The notes under the pieces are model-generated. The model was not told where the DNA came from. It saw nothing but the letters and a program-made list of their open reading frames with translations, and ran no database searches. A DNA stretch of 64,000 nt from positions 393,907 through 457,906 of the forward strand of contig CAADRB010000069.1 in the NCBI GenBank assembly GCA_900708905.1, written 5' to 3'. Positions 25,970 to 38,754 of the stretch are shown here, in pieces; position 1 is the first letter of the stretch; each line of letters starts with the position of its first letter. The position numbers were made by a program, and so were the translations under genes. This DNA is from Hymenolepis diminuta (taxonomy: Eukaryota; Platyhelminthes; Cestoda; Cyclophyllidea; Hymenolepididae).

Positions 25970-28900
25970 TCAGTCTAAAAGCATCTAAAGATTAAGTGCT
26001 ACTTTAAGTTACTTTTACAATAAGATGACAAATAGAAAAGAAACTAACCCATGATGGTGAGGGGTCCCGCTGGTGCCTGTTACTTCGATGATCTTGATTG
26101 TATCGACCTTCGTCTCCTCTGTTGCCAGGAGAGGGGTGACTGACAGGAGACGATTGACGGGGTGTACGCTGCTGAGACGATTGCTGCAGTTGTGGACTTC
26201 TAGGTGAGTTTGGCTGCTGATGAACCTTTTTCTGTTTTTGCTCTGCATAGTAGGCCGCATCCTCTTCAGCTTGAAGTTGTCTTGCCAACTCCAGGTCTGA
26301 GGCCTCTTGCTAAGGAATAAAAAGCAAAATAAAGAGATAAATTTTGAAGCATTATAAGTCCCTAGCCTGTAAGAAGTAGGCTCACAATCTTGCTGAAACG
26401 GAGAAGCAATTACACTTGCACTTCGAGTGCATCATTCAGCCAAACATGGAAGAAACTTGATCATTAGTTAAATTAGGAGACGTAGGGATCTTCACCGTTC
26501 TCGATTGGGGCCAAAGTGGTCGCTTCCTCTTAGCCCTTATAATGTTTATGTTCCATCTTTCAAACGGTAACGATTTTATTTTATTTCAAATTACTTGTCC
26601 TATCTGTATTATGTGTCTTAATGAAGATCAATTTAGACCAAATTGTCTAAAATACCGCCTTTGCGATTGGCTTCATATTATCCATATATATACTCAGAGC
26701 AAGCGAAGGAAATTAAAATGAAATTTCCAGTTCCCTCTAAAAACGACTTTAGAAAAGTGTAACAGCTGTATCGAAATTGTCATATTTTCGTTTGTCGCGG
26801 TGATTTTTCTTCGAATGAAGCGTATCCGACAACTGATAATCCAGTTGTTAACACGCCAAGAAACAGATAAATTATTAGTTAGCCTAGCTAAACAACCAGA
26901 ATAAACATAGAGGCGGTGCTTTTTAGAACAAAATAATAACAGTCGGTTGAAAGTTGTTTCGTGGTGGTGTTGCGAGTCAACTTAAAATGCGCAAGGATTT
27001 AGCGCATTTGAAATTAACAGCTTAGAAGTGATCTAGACTCAACTCAGTAGTTTACTCAAATTACAAATGCAGTAGAAAATATCAGAAATTAAGCAATTGT
27101 AGCTAGGTTAAAGTTGATCCAGGGCGGCTCTTAAGCAAAAAGATCAGCAATATCATTTACTGAAGGATAATCCATAGAAAACTCAAATAGTAAACTTGAA
27201 TAGACCCTAATTTTAAAATACCTTGGAGTCATTCAGTTCAAATTATACTATGAACACTTAAAGCAAAATATTCAGATGCGGAGGTCAGCCTGACATCATA
27301 CATGAGTCTGAAAACACTAATGTATTAGGGCTGCTATACAGAGAACATCAACAATTACAGAGAATTACTCCTTCCTGCTATTACCTTTCCAAAATATAAT
27401 TTTTTGAAATAAGAGATAAGAAGTTATCAAAGTGCATGATGTAAAATAACTAGACGGATTTAGTCTAATTGTTGTAGATAAATTATTGAGGTACAACTTC
27501 GCTTTCAGATACAAGTTAAATCAGCAAAACGTACGAAAAATTAAGTTGCGTTATAGAGTCTCGATTTCAAACACCCAGTTAACAGAGAACTATTAATATG
27601 GGGCGACGTCAAGTAGATTATTTATGATCTGTTGTGGATCACAGTTTGACCTCTCACGTTTATTATTCTCTCATTGAATGAGGATAGAATCAAATTATAC
27701 TTCAGCAACTTGTTGGTTAATAAATTGCTCTAGGAATTCGAAACTGTCATCATTCTAAACAAAATCGATGTCTCATGAACTGTGAAAATCTCATTGTACA
27801 AATTCAATTTTTGGAGGCTTCGCGTTATACAGTAGCCAAGATAGTCCCAAACCCTTACGCTAAGTGCAATGACGGTCTATCTTCGAGAGGTTCTTCAGAT
27901 GATTTATAACTCAATTAATAGGTGTCCTAATATAGCAGAAAATGATAGTATTTACTTCTCAAATCCCAGCTCAGTGCTTGAAAATCTCGAGCTCTGTCGA
28001 TTACATTGCCCTACCTTCTCCAAAACTAAGAACTAAAAGTTATGCGTGCACTTATCCGACTAGCTTGACCATTTGCGGATATGAATTCTCAAGCCCATTT
28101 AGGAAAGCAGCTTTCAACACTTATCTTGGGTAAAAGAGTAGCATAACAGAGATTTCCAAGTGGGAAACTTGAATTCTGCCAGCCCCCTTAACCAGTGCGG
28201 TTGGGCATTCCGCCCACTGAATGCGCGCTTTTGGAAATCGAACCTGCGACCTCTGACTTGTCAGATGGGCATGTTAATCGCTGCGGATATATTTAAACGA
28301 AAGCTCAACAGCGCAGTAAAGGTGTCCACCGTTTAAATACCTTTTCTCTATAAAAATTGATTTTAGTCGAGAGATAGTAATGCGAATTAAATTGTATAAC
28401 CACAGAATACTTCTGGAGGTACCGGAGACGGTAAATTATTAAACTGGGTGGAGATCACAAGGCTTTTACTTCTCTTATCTGGTTGAGGAAGTGACAGGTT
28501 TAGCCTGGTTTGGATTAATTCCACATTAGCCGACAATGCTGATGGAACAAAAAAGGGGCTCAAGAATACATTTACTTTATATTTAAACTTAAACACAGAA
28601 TGCGAAGCAACGGCTTACAAAAAAAGCGGTAGCCAACAGGCATATAAAAGTGCATTTTTAAAAAAAGAGAAAACGACTGCATAAATCAACAACACAACTT
28701 CGATTTCTCGGAGATAAAAGAGAATGTTCGGGCGGAGAGAGGTCGTGCGGATCACCTAGCCCACCTAAAAGTAAATTGGGAAGTGTTTATCCTTCACTGA
28801 TTAGCTCGGAACCGTGGAATACAAATTTTAAAACTGATTTAGAATAGTCCATCGATTTAACCTGATTGGTTACTAAATGTATGGTGGAATTTGTTTAATT

Positions 28901-31900
28901 CAATTAAGTTGCATTAGAGGATCCTGTATAATTAAATTTGGAAGTTTAATATAACAAAAGATATAAAAAATACGTAAAGTAACACTAAATCTTGCCAATG
29001 TAATTATCTGTTAGACTTGGAGATATCCTCAGATAGATATAATGATATTTCTAAAGGCTAATCGCATACAACAGACTATCCTAAATAATAAAGACAAGAG
29101 TCTATCGAACAACCGTAAAGGAATGAGAAGAGGCGTGAGTAGGAATAGAAATTAGGAATCGAAAGAGTAAAGGATACGCGTCAGGGCAGCGTGAGTGAAA
29201 ACGGAGTTGTGATAAAGAGGCCAAATTATTTTACACAAATTGGAGTTGGATGCATCGTGTCCTATGTTCATCTGATGAACACCTAATAACAAAATGAGCA
29301 TCTGATAAATAGGACAGAGATGTGAGTAAACATGTGGATTCGATAGGTTACTACACAAGCCACATTTGATTGTTAGTAATAACAAACAAAGACTTTCATT
29401 CTGAATATTTTCTCTAAGTTGACGAGAAAACACGAATCGGATATTTAACGAGAATCGCTTTTTTAAAGAAGTAGATTAGCACACTTTCGCACCAACGCTA
29501 AAATCATTTCGAATGTTTTTGATACATGAATCGAGAATTGATTTTAGGGCCTGAACTGACTTAATTTAACTAATTCAATAGAAATAACTGCAAAAAACTC
29601 AGAGGTTTGTGAAATCTAGTGTTGGTTAAAAATGAGGAAAGTTATCCATTTGTCTCACTACAAAATGGGAAAACACAAAAATGGGGAAAAATTGAAACAA
29701 TTCTGTAGATAATGGTTATCCGTGTACATACGATCTAAAGTCCCAAAAATACTACAGACCTGGGTTTCCTACAAAAAGAGTATAACAACTAATATAAACA
29801 TCAAGAGAGGATACAGTAGGGAAGACGGCATTTATTAACCAAAATAAAGAAAAGAGACTTTTTAAGTTGAGAAAATATGAAGAAATATAACAACGCAAGT
29901 ACCTGGCCGATTTTATCAACTCATTCGCATGAGTGACAAGCTATTTCTGTACACATGTTCAAATTGACCCAAACTATGACGACACACAACATTCGAACCA
30001 TAGGTCCAGTCACTTCTGTATGAATATGCGCGAACAAACTAAAGGTTGATTTGTGCGAGTCTACATACATACCTCATTTTCCACTAGTTACCTTATTCGT
30101 CAAATCTCTAATTGCATTGAGCTTTAATAGTCATAAAATACTATAGCATGAAAACATTAAACCAAATCTAGCTTGCTAATAGTGTAAGCCGCTATGAACG
30201 TTGCTACCGAAGAATTGGAAGTAAACTATGCTAAGTAGGTTAATCAATACTTAAAGGTACACACAGTTCACAATTAAGCTGAAAAGGTGATTAGACTAAC
30301 TCGATGAACTCTAGTATACAGCTCCCTTCACCTGTTGTTATTGAGAATGGATTAGAAGCAACTCACCCAAGAGGAGGAAGGAGACGACGTGGAGGAGGTG
30401 GGTGAATTCGGGACATTCTGACTCCCAGTGGCGGTGGCGACTGCTGCTTGTTGCGGTTGCGGCAACTGTGTCTGCGGTGATTTTTGTGGTGACGTTTGGG
30501 CGAGAGGAGTGGGCACATTGGAGACGGGGGAGACATCTGGAAGGGTCTTCGCAGCAGCGGCGCTCTGTTTGAGAAAAGCTGCACGCTCTTCCTCTTGCAA
30601 TTGTTTTGCCAACTCCAAATCTGCCTGCTCCAGAGCCAGTCTTTGTCTGTAATAGGCATACGAGAATAACATTATTAGTATCTATACAGGAGTAGGGTGC
30701 CTAAGAGTTCGAAATCTAAAGAATAGCAAACTTAATTGGATATGTTTTCAGATGAAAGCTTTAGACAACACTGAACTAAATTAATATCAGGGAACATCTT
30801 TAATCATGATTGACCATCCACAAATCATGCTCCAAATGGTAATAAGTGGTTTTATGTCTTCAACGCTGAATATATTGGATATCAAGAAATGATTCAAGTT
30901 CTAACCCCACATTCCTTTTTTTCTTTTCGAAATTCCAGCAACACTTAAATGGGCCTTTTCGGACAGCTGCACGATTCAACACAATCCTTACAGTTTTTAA
31001 TGAAGTTATTTTTCTTCCTAATTTCATTTGAATTCAAATTTCTTAATTAGCCTTACCTTTGTAGGCAGCATCATATTATCAGTGGCCCTAACTACCCATA
31101 GGAAGAATAATGGGCATATTTTCGGTGCACTTGGTTAGAATTCGTACATTTCACCACTCGCACTGGTGATTATTAGCTTTTCACACTCGTGATTGGTAGT
31201 GCCTATTCTTCCACATATTCCACTGAGTGCGAGTCGACTGTAGCTATAACATTTTGGTGGATACCTAGTGATAGTCACATCAACCTCATAGTTAAATTTC
31301 CGAGCCAAATTTATTGCTTCCCTACTAGAAGTAGAAGCAGATAACAAAGAAATTTAAATCTAAATTTACTAGTGTTGGACTATCTTTTTTGAAGCGAAAA
31401 AAACTAAGTTAGTTGGGTAAAACCAAGTTTTTTGGTTTACGCAAGTTGCAAATCTTAAATTATAGCAACTAACGTTTCAAATAATATCAAAGCTGGAAAG
31501 CTCAGACACTCTAACATCGATCCCGCCACCCAATCTTTTAAAATTCTGAATTTATAGATGCATGCTTTTTCTACATTTATGAGGCCTAGGGTTGGTTTGT
31601 GAAGTGAATAAATGCGAAGATTTCAGGCATAAACTCGAACAAACCTTAGCGTCATCAAATATCGAAACTCATTAGATAGGCATATATTTAAGAAGAATTT
31701 CAACAAAACATGGCAACAAACCGCCTCCCAAAAAACACTCCAGCTAAAATGCACATTCAAAACAGTTCAATTTTAACAAAATCAATCTGTGCTAGAAAAC
31801 CCGACTTCCGTTTGTTGTCATTTTTATCTAATCAAACCTAATTAGATTAAAATGCAAAAAGAACGGCCGATTAAAATCGGCATGCAAAAAATTGAATGGA

Positions 31901-34900
31901 ACAAAATGGAACACCGAAAGCTATAGCTTCATGCTCAACAAATAGATCTTCCCTTGTAAGTGGTTTTTAACTGGTATCCCACTTAATGAAAATGTGACGA
32001 TGATAAAGAAGGAACACCCCTAAATGAACATTTAAGCATAAATTTGGTAATGGAGGCAGCTCTAATCTAGATCCAGCTGAATTTTACCAACCAATATATA
32101 TATATATATATATAAGTATATATTGGGGGGAGGGGGAGAGGACAAGAAAAGATGCTTGCCATCGCTGCAAAAGAGATATTTAATGAGAAAAATCAAAACA
32201 ATTTTCATAATTCCTATATCACAGATTTTGGTAGAATGTAACAAAAGTACACAATACCCCGCAGCTGGCTCATCGAAGTTGAGAGGGCATGACAGGCACC
32301 ATCAATGGTTGGATTGAAGGTGCATTCGTGGTGATTGGTTTGGTTCCAACGACACTTAGACCTTTAATTTCCTATCGTTTTATTGGTTGTAAATAAAGGA
32401 TGATGCGGTTGGACTCCTCATTCTCCTTCATCTTTATTATCAGTCATTAAATGTGGTCTCCCTTCTCCTAATCTCAAGCATAAACATGCCACTAGGAATA
32501 AAGCGATCGTTAGGACAAAAGGCAAAGGATAGTAATGGTCAGGTCACAATTTAACAATTCATACTAAACATTAGCGTTTGCATTTTGGTTTTTAATGCTA
32601 ATGTCGGCAGCGAAATGATCAAGAAAACACGAGACATTAAAAAAGTCGATAAAAAATTTCAAAAATCAATTTACGCCAAGTCCATTTGTGTTGGATAGAC
32701 GGGAGCCGATGGAGTGAAGGGTATTGAACCAGTTGACGTACCAGTAGGGGATAGAGATGAGGATGACTGGATTACAACTTTAAATTCAGCATTCACAAAT
32801 TGGGAATCGCCATCGATGTTATTCAGTGTCTCCCACACAAAGTTGGGTTCATTCACGAAACCTACATCCGTCAATAGCACGTAGATGCTACCCTAAATGG
32901 AAAATTAGCGAAACACGTTAAGTTTATAGAAGTTTAAGTTAATAGAAATATATGTATGAGAAGTGGTTGAAAAGCCGGATCAGTAAGGAAAAATCNNNNN
33001 NNNNNNNNNNNNNNNNNNNNNNNNNNNNNNNNNNNNNNNNNNNNNNNNNNNNNNNNNNNNNNNNNNNNNNNNNNNNNNNNNNNNNNNNNNNNNNNNNNNN
33101 NNNNNNNNNNNNNNNNNNNNNNNNNNNNNNNNNNNNNNNNNNNNNNNNNNNNNNNNNNNNNNNNNNNNNNNNNNNNNNNNNNNNNNNNNNNNNNNNNNNN
33201 NNNNNNNNNNNNNNNNNNNNNNNNNNNNNNNNNNNNNNNNNNNNNNNNNNNNNNNNNNNNNNNNNNNNNNNNNNNNNNNNNNNNNNNNNNNNNNNNNNNN
33301 NNNNNNNNNNNNNNNNNNNNNNNNNNNNNNNNNNNNNCATTTGTAAGCTGTATGAATTTTAAAAGCGTAAATCATCTCGCGAAAAGGAATTTAGCAAGGC
33401 GCATTTCCACTTAACCAAATTTGCCTTAAAGTGTTTTACTTGCGAGCAGCAAACTGTCTAGATAAAGCTTATTTTGACCCAAAAATTCGAATATTATTCA
33501 TTTAGTAAGCACATACTTGTGGCTATTTAGTGGACTTTCATCTTAACTTAACCATTTATGACCAAATGATTAATGGGAAATAGCCTCCACTTTTTCCTTT
33601 AAATTAAACAGAACTCAAGCCTATCGGAAGGAAGCGATTTCTAACACCAATTGGAATACTACAAATGTTTCGAATCCACTGCATTTAACCTTTCTAACTG
33701 AAAATACAGTTACTGCCCCGACTTATCGTATCATATGCGTTGACGGGCAAAGGCGAAAAAGAGGATTAAAGATGAAACGAAGCTAACGAGTCAGCAGTGA
33801 AGCGGGAAAAGGGGTAACGTTATGAAAGGAAAGATAAAGTATGAGCAAAGCAAGTGGGAAAACAAGCTGATAAACAACTGCAGGTCGCTACAACTGATTT
33901 TCGTCCCAGAGGTATGGTATGCTGAATGCCCTCTTGTGAGAAAATCGCACTCTGCCACCCTTCCTTGACCAGTGCCATTTCATTTTACTCGAACACACGA
34001 CCTCGACTCGGCAGAATTGTGTTCGTTAACCGTTACGCCTACGAAGTTAGAGGTCACGAGTTCAGTGTACGTCGATGTACACCCAGAGAACCGACTATAC
34101 TGGTTAAATCTGACTTACCAGAGATGATTGTAGACCACAACACCATGACATTCAATTTATAACTCATTGCTACTGTGTCTGGGAAGTCAGCGGCCATGGG
34201 TCTGATGCCCAGTGAGTCAAATAGCCATCCGCACTGGCTGACAAAGAGTAACAGAATTCGAGCTATTTACTAAGGTGACTCCATGATATTACCTCTCTAC
34301 TCAAGATGAATTTTGGATAAATTGACTTAGGTAATATTACCTATAATATGATTGTAATACTAACGCTAGGATACTAATAGTAATTATGTTAGTTCGTAAA
34401 GAGGTCACTACCTGGCACACACACGTTAGAATTTTTGCCAAATTGGGTAGTGGTGGAAGGAGGAAAGGAGACGCGCAGCAGAAAACTCATCAGGAGCGCA
34501 GGTTGTATGTGACCCTTCCCTACCCCAAGTGCAGTGTTGACCTTACTTGTGCGCTTGCTGCCCGCAAAAACGTAAGCGTGCGAGCGTGTGTGGGTATGTG
34601 AAAGTGCCATTGGGGTTGTGTGGCTTTTTTCAACTGCTGCTGCAGTGCTGTGCGAAAGAAATAACAAGCCAAACCAAACCAAAATGCTTTACTAACTGGA
34701 AAATGCACTAAATACCACCTGAAAATTAACTATCAGAGAGAAAAGAATTGTCGAACGGAAATATTACTTTATCCTAAATAATTAACGCGGAACTAAAATT
34801 GCTTTGAAGAATGATATCTTTCACAATAATCTTTTGAAAAGAGGTCCTTTAGTTTATCTCTGATGGAGAATGTCCCATTTGTCCACACCTTTGCCGAATA

Positions 34901-37900
34901 ATATGAGCAATCACTACACAGAAGGTCTAGTGTGTTTTTATCAGCAAGGATAATAACAGTAATACATGCTCAGATCTACACAAAGACTGCCCAAAACTGT
35001 CACGCAAAGATCAAGGTCACAGAAATCAAGAGCGGGTTGTGATAGGCTTATGCATTATTAGAAGTTCAGGTGAAATCTCATGTTATATGGATCATTCTCA
35101 TTTTATGTTTTACAGAAGATTGATTAAAAATTACACAATACAATTTTAAAGTAGGGAGTCGCCTCACAGTTGCAATTATGAGATAGGAACCGCCACGCAA
35201 ATAGGAAATTTAAGTATTTACGAATCATACTCTCACAAATCTCAGTGGTGTGCTGTTAGAATGAGGAATGTATTAATGGAAATAGTATAGGTTCTTCAAA
35301 CACAGTCCTGAAAGGTTATGAATCTGGCCGGTCGACCTGTTCTCACAACACCATATTCCAGAAAACAAAAATTAATTCGTGGGGCACCTGATATCACTCT
35401 TGTTCCCAAGACATAATTTAACAGATGGAACGTAATGAATGCCCTAAACTGGTCCAAATGTTTTTGAGAATAGAAAATGGTTACAAGAAGAAAAAATTCT
35501 TTTCGATTCAGGTGACAGTTTTTTTACAAAACCGGAAGTCAAATATATCAAAACTGTAAAGGTATTAAAAAAACACCTAAACTAAAAGAATAAAAATAAG
35601 GATAAAAAGTAGCGGGATATATGTATCAAGCACTACTTTGTATTCCTGTGAGCTCCGGGCTTACTGCATTTCTCAAATAGACTTCCATAACTACGAATAG
35701 GAATAAAGATTCAAATTCCCTTTCAATCATCGACAAGGTTTAAATTGTGAAGTTTAGAACTTATTCCGAATCTACTCCAATTGAATCAAAAGTTTTTCAT
35801 CAACAAAGACACTACTTAGTACAATCAGATGAAGCTAGCTGGGCTTCAATTAACTAGTATATATTCACTCATAAATCAATTTGACACTATCTTTGGCGAA
35901 CAATTTAGAAGTGACACCTAGACATCACAGTCTGTTCTAATTACCTCTCGGCTCAATGTGTCCAACTGTGCCAGAGTATTAATTAGCATATGAAGTACTT
36001 CAAGTGAAAAAGCCTTGAAAAAATAAAAGGCATACTGTACTTTAAATGCCTAGATATCTCTGCCCTGTTATGTTAAAACTGTAAGCTGTTGAATATCACA
36101 TGAGATCATTTTACCTTCTCAACCTTTGGGAAAAAAGTAAATTGAAGTGGCAAGACCAACCTTTCTTGACTTAAAAAATCGGTCAAAAAGCACTGAACAT
36201 TATAGACAAGTACTTGCCGCAATCATAAAATATGAACTTTTGAATGTGGGCAAGCCATTTAGTAATTACTGTACAACCCGAACGCAAAAGTCATATGAAA
36301 TAAAACTTACTGATACCTTGAAGTTGCTCTTAGAATCTTTTTATCCCCTCTCCATTATCATTTATTAAACTTTCTGTTAACCCACATCAGTTCTTTCCTA
36401 CAGCTAAAATTTGTAATTTTTTGTATTTATCTAGGCAATAATAATGCCAGGACATAGAAGATTACCAAAATCCCCAATGAGAACAAATGTGGAACGTTTA
36501 CACACAAAAAATCAAGTGGATAAACAACCAAGACAATGAACAAGCAGGTACAAGAAATCTTCTAAAACACTAAATGGTACAGAACTTGCTTGAAAGGAAT
36601 AGGTTTCAAACACCCACATAGGCCAGACAAATGGCTTCCAAGAGGACCTCGAAGTCGACTAACCGATCACTAATTGTGTACCAATAGATCTCAATTTTGT
36701 GACCATTAACTTGACAGACATTGGCAATGTGGCAATTACCTCACATATATGTGGTAATATCTCTTCTGACTCATGAAACAATACCAGACTAAAAGTCTTA
36801 CATTACTTCTCAAACAACGGAAATCTTTGGGCTTAAAATTTCCCAAGCCAAATAAGGGAAGATTTCGCTAAACCATTTATTTCTCATGCTAGCCGCGCTC
36901 ATTGTAAGACAATTGCAGAGTTATTTAAGCTGGAAAGGCGATCATAATTTTATGCCCCATGATTGCAAAGTCAGGTCACGTGGTTCCAGATATAAAGCAA
37001 AAAATGAAATACAGTAAACACACTTAAATTCCTGCCCTCATTTCAAGGGAAATCAAACCAATTGAAATAATAATGAAGGCTTAGGAGCACATGAAAGCTG
37101 TCCTGAAAAATGGACAGCCGTAGATAAACTTACCAAATAATTTCAGTCGCTTTCTACACAAAATAGTCCTGACCAAAGTAGACAAGGCATGCTCATGCCT
37201 TGCCTTTCCACATGCTCATGTGGAAATTGATGCGAGGTAAAGCACTGAAAAGTTTGCTTTTGGGTAGCAATGGAAAAGTTTGGCAATAAAATAAACCACT
37301 ACCACGAAAAATGACCAGTTCATTAGCCAAAAATATTTTCACGCAGTAACCCAGTATACGTCTCAAAACTAAAATCCAATTTCAGTCCTATTTTCAGGCC
37401 AATCAATGACTAAGGCCACATAACAATTTGTTCTCACGTTTCAGCACGCATAATAAGTGTGATCAAATAGCAGTTAAAATACTGTAAATTGTTAGAGGCT
37501 TAAGTGGTCAGAGAGGACGCAGACAAGCATAGTCTAACTAATCTATCATGATCGTTCTAATCTGCAGATGACCCATCGAAATTAACGTCAAAATGACAAG
37601 TACAAATAGTGCTCAAGACATTAGCTATCATTATCAGTAAAATTGAAGGTGTGTCTGAAGTGCCTGGTCTGTTTGTTCCAAACCATTCCCAGTTATTCAT
37701 ACCCATTTCCAAATTCAACATAACCGAGTTCTTTTTAAAAGGAAACAGTAATCAAACTCTTTGTGCTCATTCATTAGTCAGTATCAATTTCAAACTATTT
37801 ATACAACCCTAGGCCAGGGTGGATCGGTAGAACCAAAGCGGTTACTGAGGTGGCGGACTAAGGTGATAAGCGCGAGCTCTTACAAGATATGAAATGTCCA

Positions 37901-38715
37901 AACCGAACATATTTCAGAAAACCTCAAATATATCAAGCATTATTTATTCAGAGGTCCTTCAATTAAGTAAATATGGGTCAGACATACTAATTTTCCATCA
38001 GAAAATCATGGACCTACCGCCTCTTTTTTATGAGGACATTTGCACTTGGGAGGTCATGCCAAAAAAAGAATTTGGAGGGAGTCAAACAGAATGCCAAGGC
38101 CACATCACGTGATGCAACACAGTGATGACGAAAAAATGAAACATGCCTCATTTAGATCTTACTCAGATTTGAATGGAAATGCGTTCGAAACTCATAATTT
38201 TATATTCCATTCAGGAAACAGCTCTAACAAACTGAGGTTTTTTAAATTGCTGGATGCACAACTATGTCAGCATTACAAAAGCAAGAGGTAAGCGACATAA
38301 CTCAGAGTTGATTATTATTGAACCGATAACAAACAATTCATCCCAATTTTCACGATGGTTTCAAAAAGGCCAATTATAAATCACAACTTATTTTGACGAA
38401 AAGAGTGTCTTCAGTTGAGAAAAAAAATGCCTTTTTTGCGTGCGGATATCTACATCTTAGAGATTGCAAGTTTGTAATGTCTATGAAAGAAGATATTAAT
38501 TGACTGTTTAAACAGACGACACCGCCAATGGCGATATATAACTTTTAATCAAAAAGCTTCTTCTTGGACTACTTTTTTTATTTCTTCTTTCCTACTCTTC
38601 TACAGAACTTAGCGGTATAGATGAGACAATCAAGAAGACTACCAATAATGAGAGAAAAGGATTTTTCATGAAAATTGATCTATAGGCAATGACAAGATTG
38701 TCAGGAACAGCACAC

Positions 38716-38754
<39 letters not shown>

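Larger units (their letters stand above)
26310..30366 (-). other. MINDY intron 7
   Basis: About 4.06 kb between the two MIU exons. It contains one minus-strand SINE-like copy (28145-28286) and one copy of the second repeat family (29095-29350). No other coding sequence was seen. Confidence 0.6.

Noticed and set aside
32939..33375. Open frames across the N run
   Set aside because: Produced by undefined bases in the assembly gap.
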